Shown piece after piece: positions 11,641-22,779 of a stretch of 64,000 nucleotides of DNA (position 1 is its first letter; every line of letters starts with the position of its first letter). Source of the stretch: Moringa oleifera (lineage: Eukaryota > Streptophyta > Magnoliopsida > Brassicales > Moringaceae); contig JAJFZO010000724.1 in the NCBI GenBank assembly GCA_021397835.1, positions 905,001 through 969,000 of the forward strand. Reading direction: 5' to 3'. The notes beneath the pieces were generated by a model. The model was not told where the DNA came from. It saw nothing but the letters and a program-made list of their open reading frames with translations, and ran no database searches. The position numbers and the translations under genes were made by a program.

Positions 11641-14600
11641 GACATCAGCATTAGAAGGTTAGATAGTTACCTTTTCATTTTATCGAAGGCTATTTGACAT
11701 TCTTTATTTTACTCATCATGTCATTCCATCCCAACATCTCAAAAATAGGATCACATATGCTAGTTAATTGGGTTATAAATCTTTGAAATATAATTCAACC
11801 TTCCGAGGAATTGCCAAAATTCTTTTACTGTCTTAGGTGGTGGTGAATTTTGAATCGTTTTGACCTTGTCAAGATTAACTTTGATGCTTTTTTCACTTAT
11901 GATAAAGCCCAACAATTTGTCTGATTTCAAACTGAAATTGCACTTATTCGGATTCAATATATCGTAACTCATATTTCTGAAGTCTTTTAAAAAGTTTTCT
12001 TAGATCTTCCACATGATTCTTATCTTTCTTGGATTTGGCTATCATGTCATCAACCTAGACTTCAATTATTTTGTGCTCATATCATGAAATAAGTTACCAC
12101 AGTGTGTTGGTAAGTTGTGCAGGTATTTTTTAACAAATGGCATTATATAATAGCAAAAAGTTCCCCAAAAGGTAATAAAATGATTTTTTTTTTCATGTCC
12201 TTTAGTGCCATTTTTATCTAGTCATATCCTGAGTATCTCTCTATGAAAGAAAATAAAGAATATTTGATTGTATTTTTTATAAGAGTGTCAATATGTGGTA
12301 ATGGAAAGTTGTCCCCAAGACTTGCCCAATTAAGATTTTTGTAATCTAGACACATCCTTACCTTGCCATTTTTCTTTAGTACTGGGACTATGTTAGTCAC
12401 TCATTTCGAGTAACATGCCATAGCAATAAATCTTAAATCTAACTATTTTTGAACCTCTTCTTTAATTTTCAACAATATTTTCGGCTTCATGCTTTTCGAC
12501 CTTTGTTAAACTGATGGACATCTTAGTGTTAATGGCAATTTATGCTCGACAATACTACTATCTAGCCCTGACATATTTTTGTACGACCATGCAAACTCAT
12601 CTAAATGTTTCTTTATAATTTTATAAACTTTTTACATAAGTTTAAAGAGAGAGTACTCCCAATTTTACTTTTTCTTTTTTTTTTTGTTTCATCCCTCAAA
12701 TTAATAGTCTCCATGGACTCTTTATGAGGCATAATTTGTTTTCCTTTGTGTTCAATTATTCTTGACAAATTTGGGGGTAATATATGTTCTTTACTATTTT
12801 TTCTGATTTAGAACCGTCATAGTATAAAAATTCTTTAGGTTCAATTCAATGTTAACATTCATAGCATTGGGGCATTCATTATATACGATCTTGGATGTGA
12901 AAATGGAAATGATTTATTTGGATGCTTGAAAATGAATGAGAATGAAGAAATGTAGAAAAAAAATATTTGATGAAAATAAAAATGTGCATTCATTAGTAAT
13001 GATCAAATTTAGACATAAAGTTAAAAATCATATTTCTTTAATAATGAAAACTACTAGCAATTCAGTTTTCGTCCAATTATTCAAAGAAAATCTTAAAAGA
13101 CACGAATGGATTCCATAATCTCATTCTTCGATACATGAATGTCTTATCATGTTGATCGAGAAGTGAGAAAGCTCCTCTGCAAGCTAGCTTTTTGTTTTGA
13201 TGATAATGCGGGTGAGATTCTCAAGGGCAATAAAATCAGCTGACTAAAATGCTCGATGTAATGGAATACTGTATTCCATAGGCTTTGACTCATAAGTATT
13301 CCTTTCAAACTACATCTTCCTTTTTTTTTTTGTTCTTTCATCATTTGTCTTTTCTTTGCTCTGGTTCTTTTGTAGTCCAAGCCTATCTGATCCTTGTTCT
13401 TAATGATATTTAGAGCAAACTTTATCCCTTGTAAATTCTTCCTTAATCCTTTTCCAATTTTGCATCCTTTACCTAAGGACTGCCCTAACTAGAATTTCAT
13501 ATTTTTAGAGATACGAGGCTCTCATGCGCATGCATATTGAATAAATTCTAGTGTTTTAAATCAACAATCTTTTATGTTTTCTAAAGTCACAATATAGGGG
13601 TGGATTGATGAAATTGAAGCTATAATGTCTTCTTCTCCATTTATAATGGCAAGCTGGTTATCCATAATTATCTTAACCTATTATGTAATGTCGATGGTAT
13701 GGTTCCTATCATATGAATTCAAGGTTTTCTAAGCAAGTAGTTCAAAAAAGTATTAATGTCTATCACTTAGAATTCAATGTTGTAGGTGTACGGATCTATC
13801 TTTATTAGCACTTCTATAACTCCAAACACTTCCTATTTTGAGCTATCAAATACTCATCCTATTATTATAGTCTGCCTCATGTATGACATATCCATGGGAA
13901 GCCTTCTTAGAGTAGATAAAAGCATTACGTTCAATAAGGACGCATTATTTATTAAGACCTTCGAAATGGTGTAGTCTTTTACACTCAGCTGATATGTATA
14001 AGGCCTTGGTAAAACCTCTCTCATCCATTGGACTTTCATCATCGCTGAACATAATCAAATAATGAGCTGTCAAAATTCCTATCAAGCCACCAATCTTTTT
14101 CAGAGATATGTCATAGGGCACATAAGCATTCTTTAATACCTTCATTAGGGACTTACGATGAGACTCTGAACTCAATAAGAGTGATAATAGTAAGATCTTC
14201 GTTGGCATTGGACCTTGTACTTAAATGCTATGCAATTCTCTATATTATGCCCTATTACTCCACTTTAGCAAGACAAGTTGCCTCTAGGTCATACCACTTG
14301 AGGTATAGAGGTTGTATTGATTTTAGGAATGTTAGCATTACTAGCCTTCCTTACAGTATTTAGGGATACAACTTTATATACATCATTTGTATCGATCTTA
14401 TGGGGACCTTCGGACATTGAATTTGTGGTCTTATTTGTTGGAGATTAGGTTGGTTGAGGTTTTGGGAAGTAACAAGAGGTACTAATGCCAATGGCCGTTA
14501 TAGTGTTGCTGGCCTTGATACTGTATTAATGACATTTATGGTTGAATAGTAGAACACAAGGTAAGGAGTCTTTCAAAAGTGGTACGAAAGAGGTTGCATG

Positions 14601-15830
14601 TTGAAAAATAGAGGTTGATAGAAAGTCTATTAAGAAATCTGGTTTGTTTCTCTTTTCTTTTTCCCTGTTATGGTCTTCTTTGTATTGCTTGGGTCTTCTA
14701 ATCATTCGAGTTTGTAAGCATTCTCAAAAATTTCCCGCTCCCTAGATATCTTAATGAATTTTTCGCTTGACATACTAAGCAACTTCTCTTAAAATGAGGG
14801 CTTCAAAGTATCTGTAAATAATTCTAAGAACTCATCCTTGGACAAAGTCTGATGGACTCTTTCTACAACTTCACATCACCTTCAAGCACATTCCCTGAAG
14901 GATTCATCATTTTTCTTACACATATTTTATAAAGTAATTTGATTTAGTATAAGTTTTACCATGTACTAGTAATGAGTGATAAAGACAGCTACCAGATCCT
15001 TCCAAGATTGGATTTTAGAAACTTCTAGGTTAGTGTACCAATATGAAGCTTCCTCTTTCAAGTTATATTGGAAACAATATATAACCAGCTTTTAGTTGTC
15101 CTTATGCCCATGCACCTTATGTAAGTACATGTAGATATGCATGCATGGACATTTGGTCCCATTGAATTTGTCAAATTTAAGTGCTTTGAATTTTAATGGT
15201 AAATATTAGTCTAGGTACTAAGCTAAAGTCTGAGATATCTTGGCCTTGAAATTTGCAAGCTTCTTTAAACACTTTTTTTTTTTGCCAATATTTCATAATT
15301 TTGAAATAGTTCTTTATTATTAGCATTTTCAATCCTCAATTTCTCTATTTTTATCGGGTTATCCAAGTCGAGTTTGCAAATCCTTTCCCTAGCTTTTGAT
15401 ATTTTAATGTATGCATGATATCTTAGTTCATAACAAGGGTGAATCCTAGCGAGTAATCATGTGAAGGATTTCCTTGGTGGGCTACCAAAATCCATTTTTC
15501 CATTGCATGCATATTTATTGGGGTCTTTTGATCTATAGTGGCTCTCTTTCCCTTAATTATCAATGGTGTCATCTTCATCATTTAGAGGAATTAGGATTGC
15601 ATCTCTTCTTGGCTGCGAGTCATTTTCTCTTGTGCCTCTTGTTGGCTTTTGATTATCTTATGTTGGATTTTTTGCATGTTCTCTAACCTTTTCATCATAA
15701 CTTGCTAATCTTCATATGAGCTTTTGTATTCAAGCGAGTTTCGTAAGTCTTTATAATGAGATAGTGTTTTAATTTCCTTATATTTTGTCATCCCAAATTA
15801 AATATTTTAGTTTAGAATGGAATACATGCA
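11640..15830 (-). pseudogene. Gypsy polyprotein relic: gag, protease, reverse transcriptase
   Basis: Minus strand. A gag-like coiled-coil start near 15,787 begins MTKYKEIKTL and continues with Gln/Glu/Lys-rich helices. About 14,300-14,210 matches the linker of this gypsy family just before the VQGP segment. The protease core at about 13,965-13,920 reads VLINNASLLNVM; the family consensus has an Asp where Asn stands and Gly where Ala stands, so the active site is lost. Reverse transcriptase is seen at 12,400-12,218 (VPVLKKNGKVRMCLDYKNLN, then DNFPLPHIDTL) and at 11,972-11,760 (NPNKCNFSL, LLGFIISE, FLGRLNYI). Between them the catalytic YVDD box is present but its Tyr codon is TAG at 12,055-12,057. 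Numerous other stops are present. Confidence 0.85.
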
Positions 15831-16319
15831 TGCATGATGGTTATTATGAATGTAAACACATTAGGGAATTTATTAACTTTGTAACTTGAAAACAAATATA
15901 AATTTTCATAAATTTCATAAAGCATCTGTATACACTCAGGCTCGACAACGAGCTGGCTCGGGCCTATTCGGTCCAAAAGTTTGTGGTCCAAGCTCGATTG
16001 GCCCATTACCCAATTAGCCTTATAAATCAAAGTGCATAGTTAGACCCATCCATTTTAAAAAAACATGGCCTAGCTTACCCATGTGCTTAATATGTTGGAC
16101 TTTATATGGATTAATTTTGGGCCTTAAATGAGCTTTATTTAGGCTTTATGTGGGCTATTTTTGAATCTTAAATGAATTTTGTTTAGGCTTTATCTAGATT
16201 TTATGTATATCTGTGTAGGCCTAATAAAAGTATTACATGAGCTTTATATAATTTTTATTATATTTTATACATATATAAGTTAATATTTTATACATTATCA
16301 CAACAACAAAAATGAGATT

Positions 16320-16615
16320 AGTTTACACTAAATAGTTCACAATTTTAATAATAAATGTTGATTAGTTCACATTTGTAGCAAAATTGTGAACAAAGTAGAT
16401 CTTTATTCACATTTGTTATTAAAACTGTGAATAAAGATCATCTTTGTTCACATTTATAAACACAATTGTGAACAAAAGAAAACATTTATTCACAATTTTA
16501 CTATAATTGTGAATAAAAGTGGTATAACAAAGCTTTTATTCATAGTTACAACAAAACTGTGAATAAAACTACAAACCTTTATTCACAGTTATGGCTACAA
16601 CTGTGAATAAAAGTC
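16320..16615. repeat. Left subterminal palindrome array of the CACTA element
   Basis: Motif TTTATTCACA(A/G)TT and its complement AACTGTGAATAAA alternate with spacers of roughly 4-12 bases, forming a row of short hairpins; at least five such pairs are seen. Subterminal repeats of CACTA elements are known to bind the element-encoded TNPA-type protein; binding here is inferred. Confidence 0.85.
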
Positions 16616-17039
16616 TTACCTCATCTTCCCTAGAAAGATAAACTTCGTTGATTCTTTTTCTCCACTTGCTCAGGTAGTAAACATTAGGTATGAAGTGCAC
16701 ACTATGAAGAGAGCTTCTCTGGGTTCTAGATCTACAAACCAGACATTCGGCCTTAACTATTTGCAACAAAGGGATTAAGAGTGTGGTTCTGCTTGCTTTT
16801 GGGTTTCAAAACTAGCAGATTAAATCTCCTATTTTTCTCTGTAAGGTTAATCTTTTCTCCCAAAATTATGTGCTAGTCTTCTTTGTTAGAATGCAAAAAT
16901 TATTGTTCTTTGATTTTTTTCCTTTTAGTTTCATTATTTTTATGCCAAAATCTAGATGTGATTTTTCTTTCATCGGGATTCTAGATATGTGCTTGGTTTT
17001 ACTTCCATCGAGATTTTAAATTTGTTTCGGAGTTCGAAA

Positions 17040-17545
17040 TACGTGTTAAGGTCTGAGATTTGTGTTGGGATCCCGAATCTAGGTTGAAAGTTCTAGATCT
17101 GGTGAGGGATTTCAAATATGGGTTGAGAGTTCCAAATCTGGGCTAGGGGTTTCAAATCTAGGTAAGAGGTATGGGGGTTCTAGATTTGGGTGAAGGGTTT
17201 CAGACCTGAGCTGGAGATTCTAGATCTGGGTGAGGGGTCTGAGTTTTAGATCTGGGTGAGGGGTTTCAGGTTGGGGCCTGGGATTCTAAATTTATGCTAA
17301 GGGTTCCAAATCTAGGTGTGAGATTTTAGATTTGGGCTAAGGATTCTAGATTTTGGTTGGGATTTAGATTTATGCTGAGGATTCCAAATCTGGCTGTAGG
17401 GGTTTAAATCTAGGATAGGGATTCTAGATCTTGTTCTAGATCTGTGCTAAAAGTTCTAAATCTGAGTGTAAAATTTTTAATATGGGTTAGGATTTTAGAT
17501 CTAAACTAGGATTTCCAAATTTAGTTACGAAGTTTTAGATTTAAT
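17040..17545. repeat. G/T-rich minisatellite, unit about 16-20 bp
   Basis: Variants of GGTTCTAGATCTGGGTGAGG and GGTTTCAAATCTGGGTTGAG repeat more than 20 times on the plus strand. Units are uneven and diverged. The array lies inside the CACTA element upstream of the protease relic. Confidence 0.8.
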
Positions 17546-17639
17546 ATTCATATGTATATGTGTTTTTTATATTTTTAATAAACTTCACAAAGATTTGGCT
17601 GCATTTGGCTTCAATTAAAATATTTTATTTGCTGGTTTG

Positions 17640-18465
17640 TCGATGGTATCAGTTGCAAATGGTATAAAGATAAAAGATCAAGCTCATCATATTGCAACTA
17701 GATTAGCTCAACCATATGACAAAGGAGTAGTGATCTTCCCATATAACATCACGTAAGCATGAACTTAATTTTTTTTTTAATTGCACTGGTTAAATAACTA
17801 ATAATTTAATTTGTTTAATAATTTAGGCATTATTGGATGTTGGTGATTGTTGAGCCGTGGGCATTCACATATATAGTTTTTGATCCTCTAGGGCATGGTT
17901 CTCGCACTAAGTTAGATATGCTCATGTCCAAGTGAGTTTAATTATTTTATACTTACGTTAGTATATGTAATTGTAGTTTCAAGATTAGTAATCTTTTTTT
18001 TTTTAGCTCTTTTAGAATGTTCTTCGCAATAGACATGCCATCCATTAGCCGATAGAATTGCCAAAGTATTGTTGCTAAGGTATGTAGTTACGGACTATAT
18101 GTTATATTAAATTTTATTATTTTCAGTCACAAAATATAACATCTAAATTATGCTAATGTAATGTCCACGTCAACCGTCTAACCATGAGTGTGGATACTAT
18201 GTGATGAAATACATGAGGGATATCATTAACAAATATAACAATAATGCACCACACTAAAAAATAGTAAATTTTTAAATAATTTGTTTGTGTAAAATATTGT
18301 GTATAATATTGTAACTATAGTTGTACTGACTTTTATATTTTTCACATGCACAGCTAATGGATATTGATACCTACAGTTGGCCTGACCTTGATGATGTCAG
18401 ACTAGAGTTTGGGCAATACATATAGAGCATTATGTTAGGATTCAGGTAAAAATATAAGACTTATA
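17640..18465 (+). pseudogene. Ulp1-like C48 cysteine protease relic (CACTA cargo)
   Basis: Plus strand. A first exon-like piece (about 17,650-17,752) ends in IFPYNIT and is followed by GTAAGC; a TTTAG acceptor at 17,822-17,826 restores frame into HYWMLVIVEPW. The catalytic His codon is at 17,828, the Asp of FDPLG at 17,882-17,884, and the catalytic Cys in the block CPRQPSNHECGYYVMKYM at 18,189-18,191. A last piece, DIDTYSWPDLDDVRLEFGQY, lies at about 18,361-18,420. These are the His, Asp, Gln and Cys positions expected of the C48 (SUMO/NEDD8 protease) fold. It is broken: an in-frame TAG at 18,053-18,055, no clear acceptor before the Cys block, and no start. Probably inactive. Confidence 0.75.
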
Positions 18466-18679
18466 TTTTAAATTTTGGAATAGATTATGTAGTTGTTAGG
18501 AATTGTAAGTATTTGCCTTTTAGCTTGTATTATAAAAAGTAGCATTAATTTATAAATTTATTTTTCTCTTTGTGTTTCATACATAGCAGGAAGGTTATAT
18601 AGATGAGAATTATGATTCATTATAGTTTCAAAATGGTAATCAATATGTGTTATATTGAAGCGCATTATGATGAAAGAAT

Positions 18680-18905
18680 TGATCATAAATGTGTGTTACA
18701 TTGGACTAAAATATGTTATAAATGGATGAAGTGATGGTAGTGTTAAATTGTATTGAGGTATGTTAGATTGCTTTAGAGAGTGTTGTCATAAAAAAAGTGG
18801 TGGTGGTGCATTTGATTGTATTAAAGTGTGTGAATACTATTGAAGTGTTTTTTGATTAAAAAAGTGATGGTGATGTGTTACATTTTATTGAAGTATGGCA
18901 GTAAT
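18680..18905. repeat. About 85-bp degenerate tandem repeat in the CACTA element
   Basis: Three loose copies share segments like ATTGTATTGAAGTGTGTTA and AAAAAAGTGATGGTGATGTG. Diverged; edges approximate. Confidence 0.5.
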
Positions 18906-19454
18906 ATTAAAATAATTATCATGATATATATTATCATATAATTTTTTTAAGAAAGTTTGAGATGTTGTATTGAAGTTTGTTAATGTCTATTGATAGAATG
19001 TATAATATGAAGAATAATTAGTATATTATATGTATTAATCAAAACTGTAGTATGAAAAAATTTGTGATGGTTTATTTTTTTATTGTATGCAACATTCTTT
19101 GAATATTTTTAAATTTTAATTTTGGATAAAGAGAAAAATATGAATTTATTGGCAAAAAAATTTTGATTTTGAAAAAAAAAAGGTAATCAAATAATAATTA
19201 TAATTACAAATTAAGATTATTAAAAAATTAAATAATGATTCAATTTCAAATTATTAAACATTAAAAGAAAAAATAAATAATAATTCAAATTTTTAAATAT
19301 TAATCAATTCCAATGTTGATATTTTATATTTTATATTTTTAAAAATAAATAAATAAAAATTAATTATACTTTATCCATATTTTTAACAAAATAATGGATA
19401 AATATTCATAAAATAATTTAAATTTTTTAATTAAAAATAATTTTTAATTAAACA

Positions 19455-19800
19455 ATAGTTCACAGTTATATAACTATGAACAAAATTAAAAATAACTGTC
19501 AACTAATGTTAGTTTTATTCATAGTTTTAGAACTGTGAATAAAACCTTTAATGAACTATGTGCTTTTTATTCACAGTTATGAAATTGTGAATAAAAATTT
19601 TAATGAACTGTAGACTATAATCTCTTTTATTCACAGTTTAAAAATTGTGAATAAAAGTTTTAATAAACTGTAAACTATTATCATTTTTATTCACAATTTA
19701 AAAACTATAAACTATTTCAACTGACTTTTATTCAAAATGTTACAGTCTACAGTTTTAGAACTGTAAACGAAAGTCATTTAAAACTGTGAATAAAAGGTTA
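19455..19800. repeat. Right subterminal palindrome array of the CACTA element
   Basis: Repeated TTTTATTCACAGTT and AACTGTGAATAAAA motifs in both orientations mirror the array at the left end. Spacers include ATGAACTGTAGACTAT-like segments. Confidence 0.85.
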
Positions 19801-20662
19801 TTTTGTTGTAATGCATATTACTTATAATTTTTAAAATAAATAATATTAAAAAAACTATTTGTACAAGATTTAAACAAATAATTATACTTAATTAAATAAA
19901 TATAATTTTATGAGATTAATGCATCACTACAAATTACATTCCATCTAAGTTGATACCTATTCACTTATCAATGATATATATTTTTTAATTTTGTTATCTA
20001 ACTAAGTATATTTTTAAATTAAAAAGATTACATAAACTTACATAAATTAGACATCTTTAAGTGAATCAGTATCATTAAATTCAGTTTAACACATAGTGAA
20101 TCAGTATCATTAAATTCAGCTCCACATATATTGATATTTGTTAACTATTTTGTCATCTCTTTTAATATTGCATTGTTTTGTATTCTTTCATTCACTAAAT
20201 TCCAATCTTTCAAATATATAAATTCTTCAATTATATAAAGTATCAAACTCGTTCTTGTATTTGATAAATAATGATTATAAACTAACTTAATTACACTTGC
20301 GAAAATAAAACTTATTAATGATTCAATTAGGTAGGCCTAAATATGAGATTTGTTAACTTTAATGAGTTAAATCAAATATAATCCATTTATTGATATTAAT
20401 GGGTTAGCCTAAATATAACCTACTTATAGCCCATTTTTACTTCTAATGAGCTGATCTAAATATGACTCAATTATGACCTAATTATTAACCTTAATAGTCC
20501 GGCCCATTGGGCAACCCATTTCAAAATTTTAAGCATATGGTCCAGCTCATTGTTTAAATGAATGATCCTATTAATAAATGGGCCTGCCTAAGTCCGATGA
20601 GTCGGGTCATAAACAGGCTAACTCATGGGCTATGAGCCAAATGATAAGCTTGAGTATACACA

Positions 20663-22640
20663 ATCAGTATCTAACATTGGCTGCATAAATAAAGTCCTAA
20701 GCCATTTGGTATAAATGATAGATTTGATCCAAGAAAGTAGTCAATTCTTTTAAGGTCTTATTCATTATCGAGATCTTCTTTCTAAATCCTTCAATTTCTT
20801 GATTCATTGTCGTGGCGACTTTTATAGCTTTATTTTTGCACCAGTTTCCATATATTTCTCTTGCCTTGTTCTCGCAAAATTTTGAATTTTTCAATGTTTT
20901 TTCTAGTTTCACGCATAGGTTATATTGTTTTATCATATGCTCCAAAATGAAATATTTTACACTCGTACTCTTCTTCTTTTAACTATTGCATTTACATTAG
21001 TTTTTTTTTTTAATTTCTTTCTTATATTAAAGATCATTAAGGTTTATTGTATCCATCCGCCTTTAAATTTTTTGCTTTAGTCCTGTAAGGCTACAGTCAA
21101 CTGATCTCACTTTTGAAAGCTCTATTCTAACTATCGATCTTTTTCTTACATTTGTTCTTAATGTTGATTTATTAACGCAGTGAAGAGTTTAAGTTTTCCT
21201 TCTTTCCTCGTCATTATATGAGTCCAAGTCTCAATCTTATCTTTCATCCTTAATTTTTTATAGCTTTCCCTTGAATCTTTTACTTTTTTCCTAGTTGCAG
21301 CCTTTTACTCTTTGATCTTTTTGGCAATTTTCTCTTGAACTTGCGCTTTATATTATAGAGAAGTTTATTTTCCTTAAAGTTTAGCTTTTTCAATTTTTCA
21401 TTCTTTTATCTTTTACTTATATCTTTTTATTTTTATTTTATTTAATGTCAGCATATGAAAAGATTATAGATGTAATAACCAACCTAATAAAACAACACTT
21501 CTAATCCTTTTGCCTTTCCATTGGTCATATTCTGGTGTAGTCTTATCCATCAGTTTCCCTCTTATGATCCAATGACCATGCTTTTATAATTTCATCTGTC
21601 TAATTTGAGGCGTTTGGCTTGTCATATGTAAATTCCTCATTTCTCAACCGATGAGTTTCTAGCACAAACTATTTTATTTCAAGCTGTCTAAGCACTAAAA
21701 GTGGTGTATATTCAATTCCACCCATAATCCCAACAACGATACACAATCAAACTTTTCGCATCAATATAAAATAGAGTCATATGAGATTTATTGGGCTACC
21801 CAACGAACTTTCTTTTTGGCCATCTCAAATAAAAACCTCATCCATTCATTCATTGTCTTCAATGCAAGCCATGTTACTTTGCAAAAGTCGTCGATTATAT
21901 TCTTGTTTAGAAAGCCCTTAAATACTTTTTCAATGCCCATAAAATGAATCCTCAGCCACATGTATAATAGCCGTAATCCTCCAAGTATTTTGCCTTCCCT
22001 GTTTCATCTATAATAGTTCAATGACATGAAAGTTTCTGCTAGAATGATTGAAACCGAATTTGAATCATGTTTAATCGTACTAAAAAGATCTATCGCTGTC
22101 ATTTTAATATACCATTAACTTTTGGAAACAACACTAGTCATATATAACTAAAGTTAAGACAACCTTCCCGACGTTTTGTTTGATATGATTTTGGTGAACT
22201 CCAAAAGAAAATCTTTAGTCAAGCATTTACTTCCCCTTTTTCTCTTTATATGTTTTTCAATATTTTGTTTTATTGTATTTGCTAAATAAGGAATAATTGT
22301 TTGACTTTTAAAACTGGCTTTTTCTTTTTTAGGTAAATCTTATTGGGTTTCTTGAATTTCATCCTTAATAACACAATATATTCCTCCAACGCAGGCATTA
22401 AATCTACTTCTCCAAAACTAAAGCATCAATAGGTAAAGTCCTAGAACTTTACTGCAACACGAATCAAGACTTTTTCAACTTGCACAAATAACAGATTTTC
22501 GATATGCTTGTACTGTTTATCAAGCTTAGTTTTTTTTTTTTTTGGTAGTTTAGACTTAAAATTCTATGTTAGACAGTCCCCAAATTCTTGTTGTATGCTT
22601 TTCTAACTAACATTAGGCTTCATAACTCTAAACTATTATT
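20663..22640 (-). pseudogene. Gypsy leader ORF relic: DUF7745-like domain and coiled coil
   Basis: Minus strand. From about 22,440 pieces read CFSFGEVDLMPALEEY and then VLLRMKFKKPNK, followed further down by AETF-type, LLYMWLRIHF and EYTPLLVLRQ pieces. This pattern matches the plant-specific DUF7745 domain found ahead of gag in one gypsy lineage, as I recall from cotton and similar dicots. It is followed by a Lys/Glu-rich coiled coil; the best open piece is 20,945-20,697, 82 residues. Many stops and frame changes break it. It is separated from gag by the 15.93-20.66 kb insertion. The role of DUF7745 proteins is not established. Confidence 0.65.
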
Positions 22641-22779
22641 GACATTAGTTTACTCAGCTTCCATGATTATCGATGCTTTATGAATTTAATAAAAGTTTAT
22701 GACTTGTTTTCAAGTTTGCGAAGGTAATAATTCTTCTGATGACTTGTCATGCAAATATAAAGCAAAAGAATGGACATTT

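Larger units (their letters stand above)
16309..19813 (+). mobile_element. CACTA (En/Spm-like) transposon with Ulp1 protease relic
   Basis: The left end is CACAACAACAAAA and the right end, reverse-complemented, is CATTACAACAAAA; each is one base from the common plant CACTA terminus CACTACAACAAAA. The 3-bp flanks are TAT (16,306-16,308) and CAT (19,814-19,816), consistent with a decayed 3-bp target duplication. Both subterminal regions hold arrays of TTTATTCACAGTT and its complement. The interior has a C48 (Ulp1-like) protease relic, known as cargo of plant CACTA elements. No transposase (TNPD/TNPA) is visible, so it is non-autonomous. Length 3,505 bp. Confidence 0.8.
15927..20662. mobile_element. 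Degenerate repeat with inverted ends, hosting the CACTA element
   Basis: The left end reads TGTATACACTCAGGCTCGAC and the right end, reverse-complemented, reads TGTGTATACTCAAGCTTATC, so the ends form an imperfect inverted repeat. Both flanks then carry GGCCCA/GGGCC-rich stretches (15,940-16,030 and 20,480-20,640) and repeated GGCTTTAT or CCTAAATAT-like motifs. Outside lies gypsy gag-region sequence. Without the CACTA insertion the element would be about 1.2 kb. No coding sequence is seen. It could be a non-autonomous DNA element; class and target duplication are not resolved. Confidence 0.5.
5330..22640 (-). mobile_element. Decayed Ty3/gypsy LTR retrotransposon with nested insertions
   Basis: On the minus strand the order is DUF7745-like leader and coiled coil (22.6-20.7 kb), gag (15.8-14.2 kb), protease (about 13.95 kb), reverse transcriptase (12.4-11.7 kb), RNase H (9.6-8.8 kb) and integrase (8.4-7.6 kb). 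Reverse transcriptase before integrase is the Ty3/gypsy order. Two later insertions split it: an LTR-like repeat at 9.6-11.6 kb and a composite element at 15.93-20.66 kb. Many stops and frame changes show it is dead. A possible 3' LTR lies at about 5.3-6.9 kb; I could not find a matching 5' LTR on the right, where other repeats now lie. Family-level assignment is firm; the outer boundaries are estimates. Confidence 0.8.
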
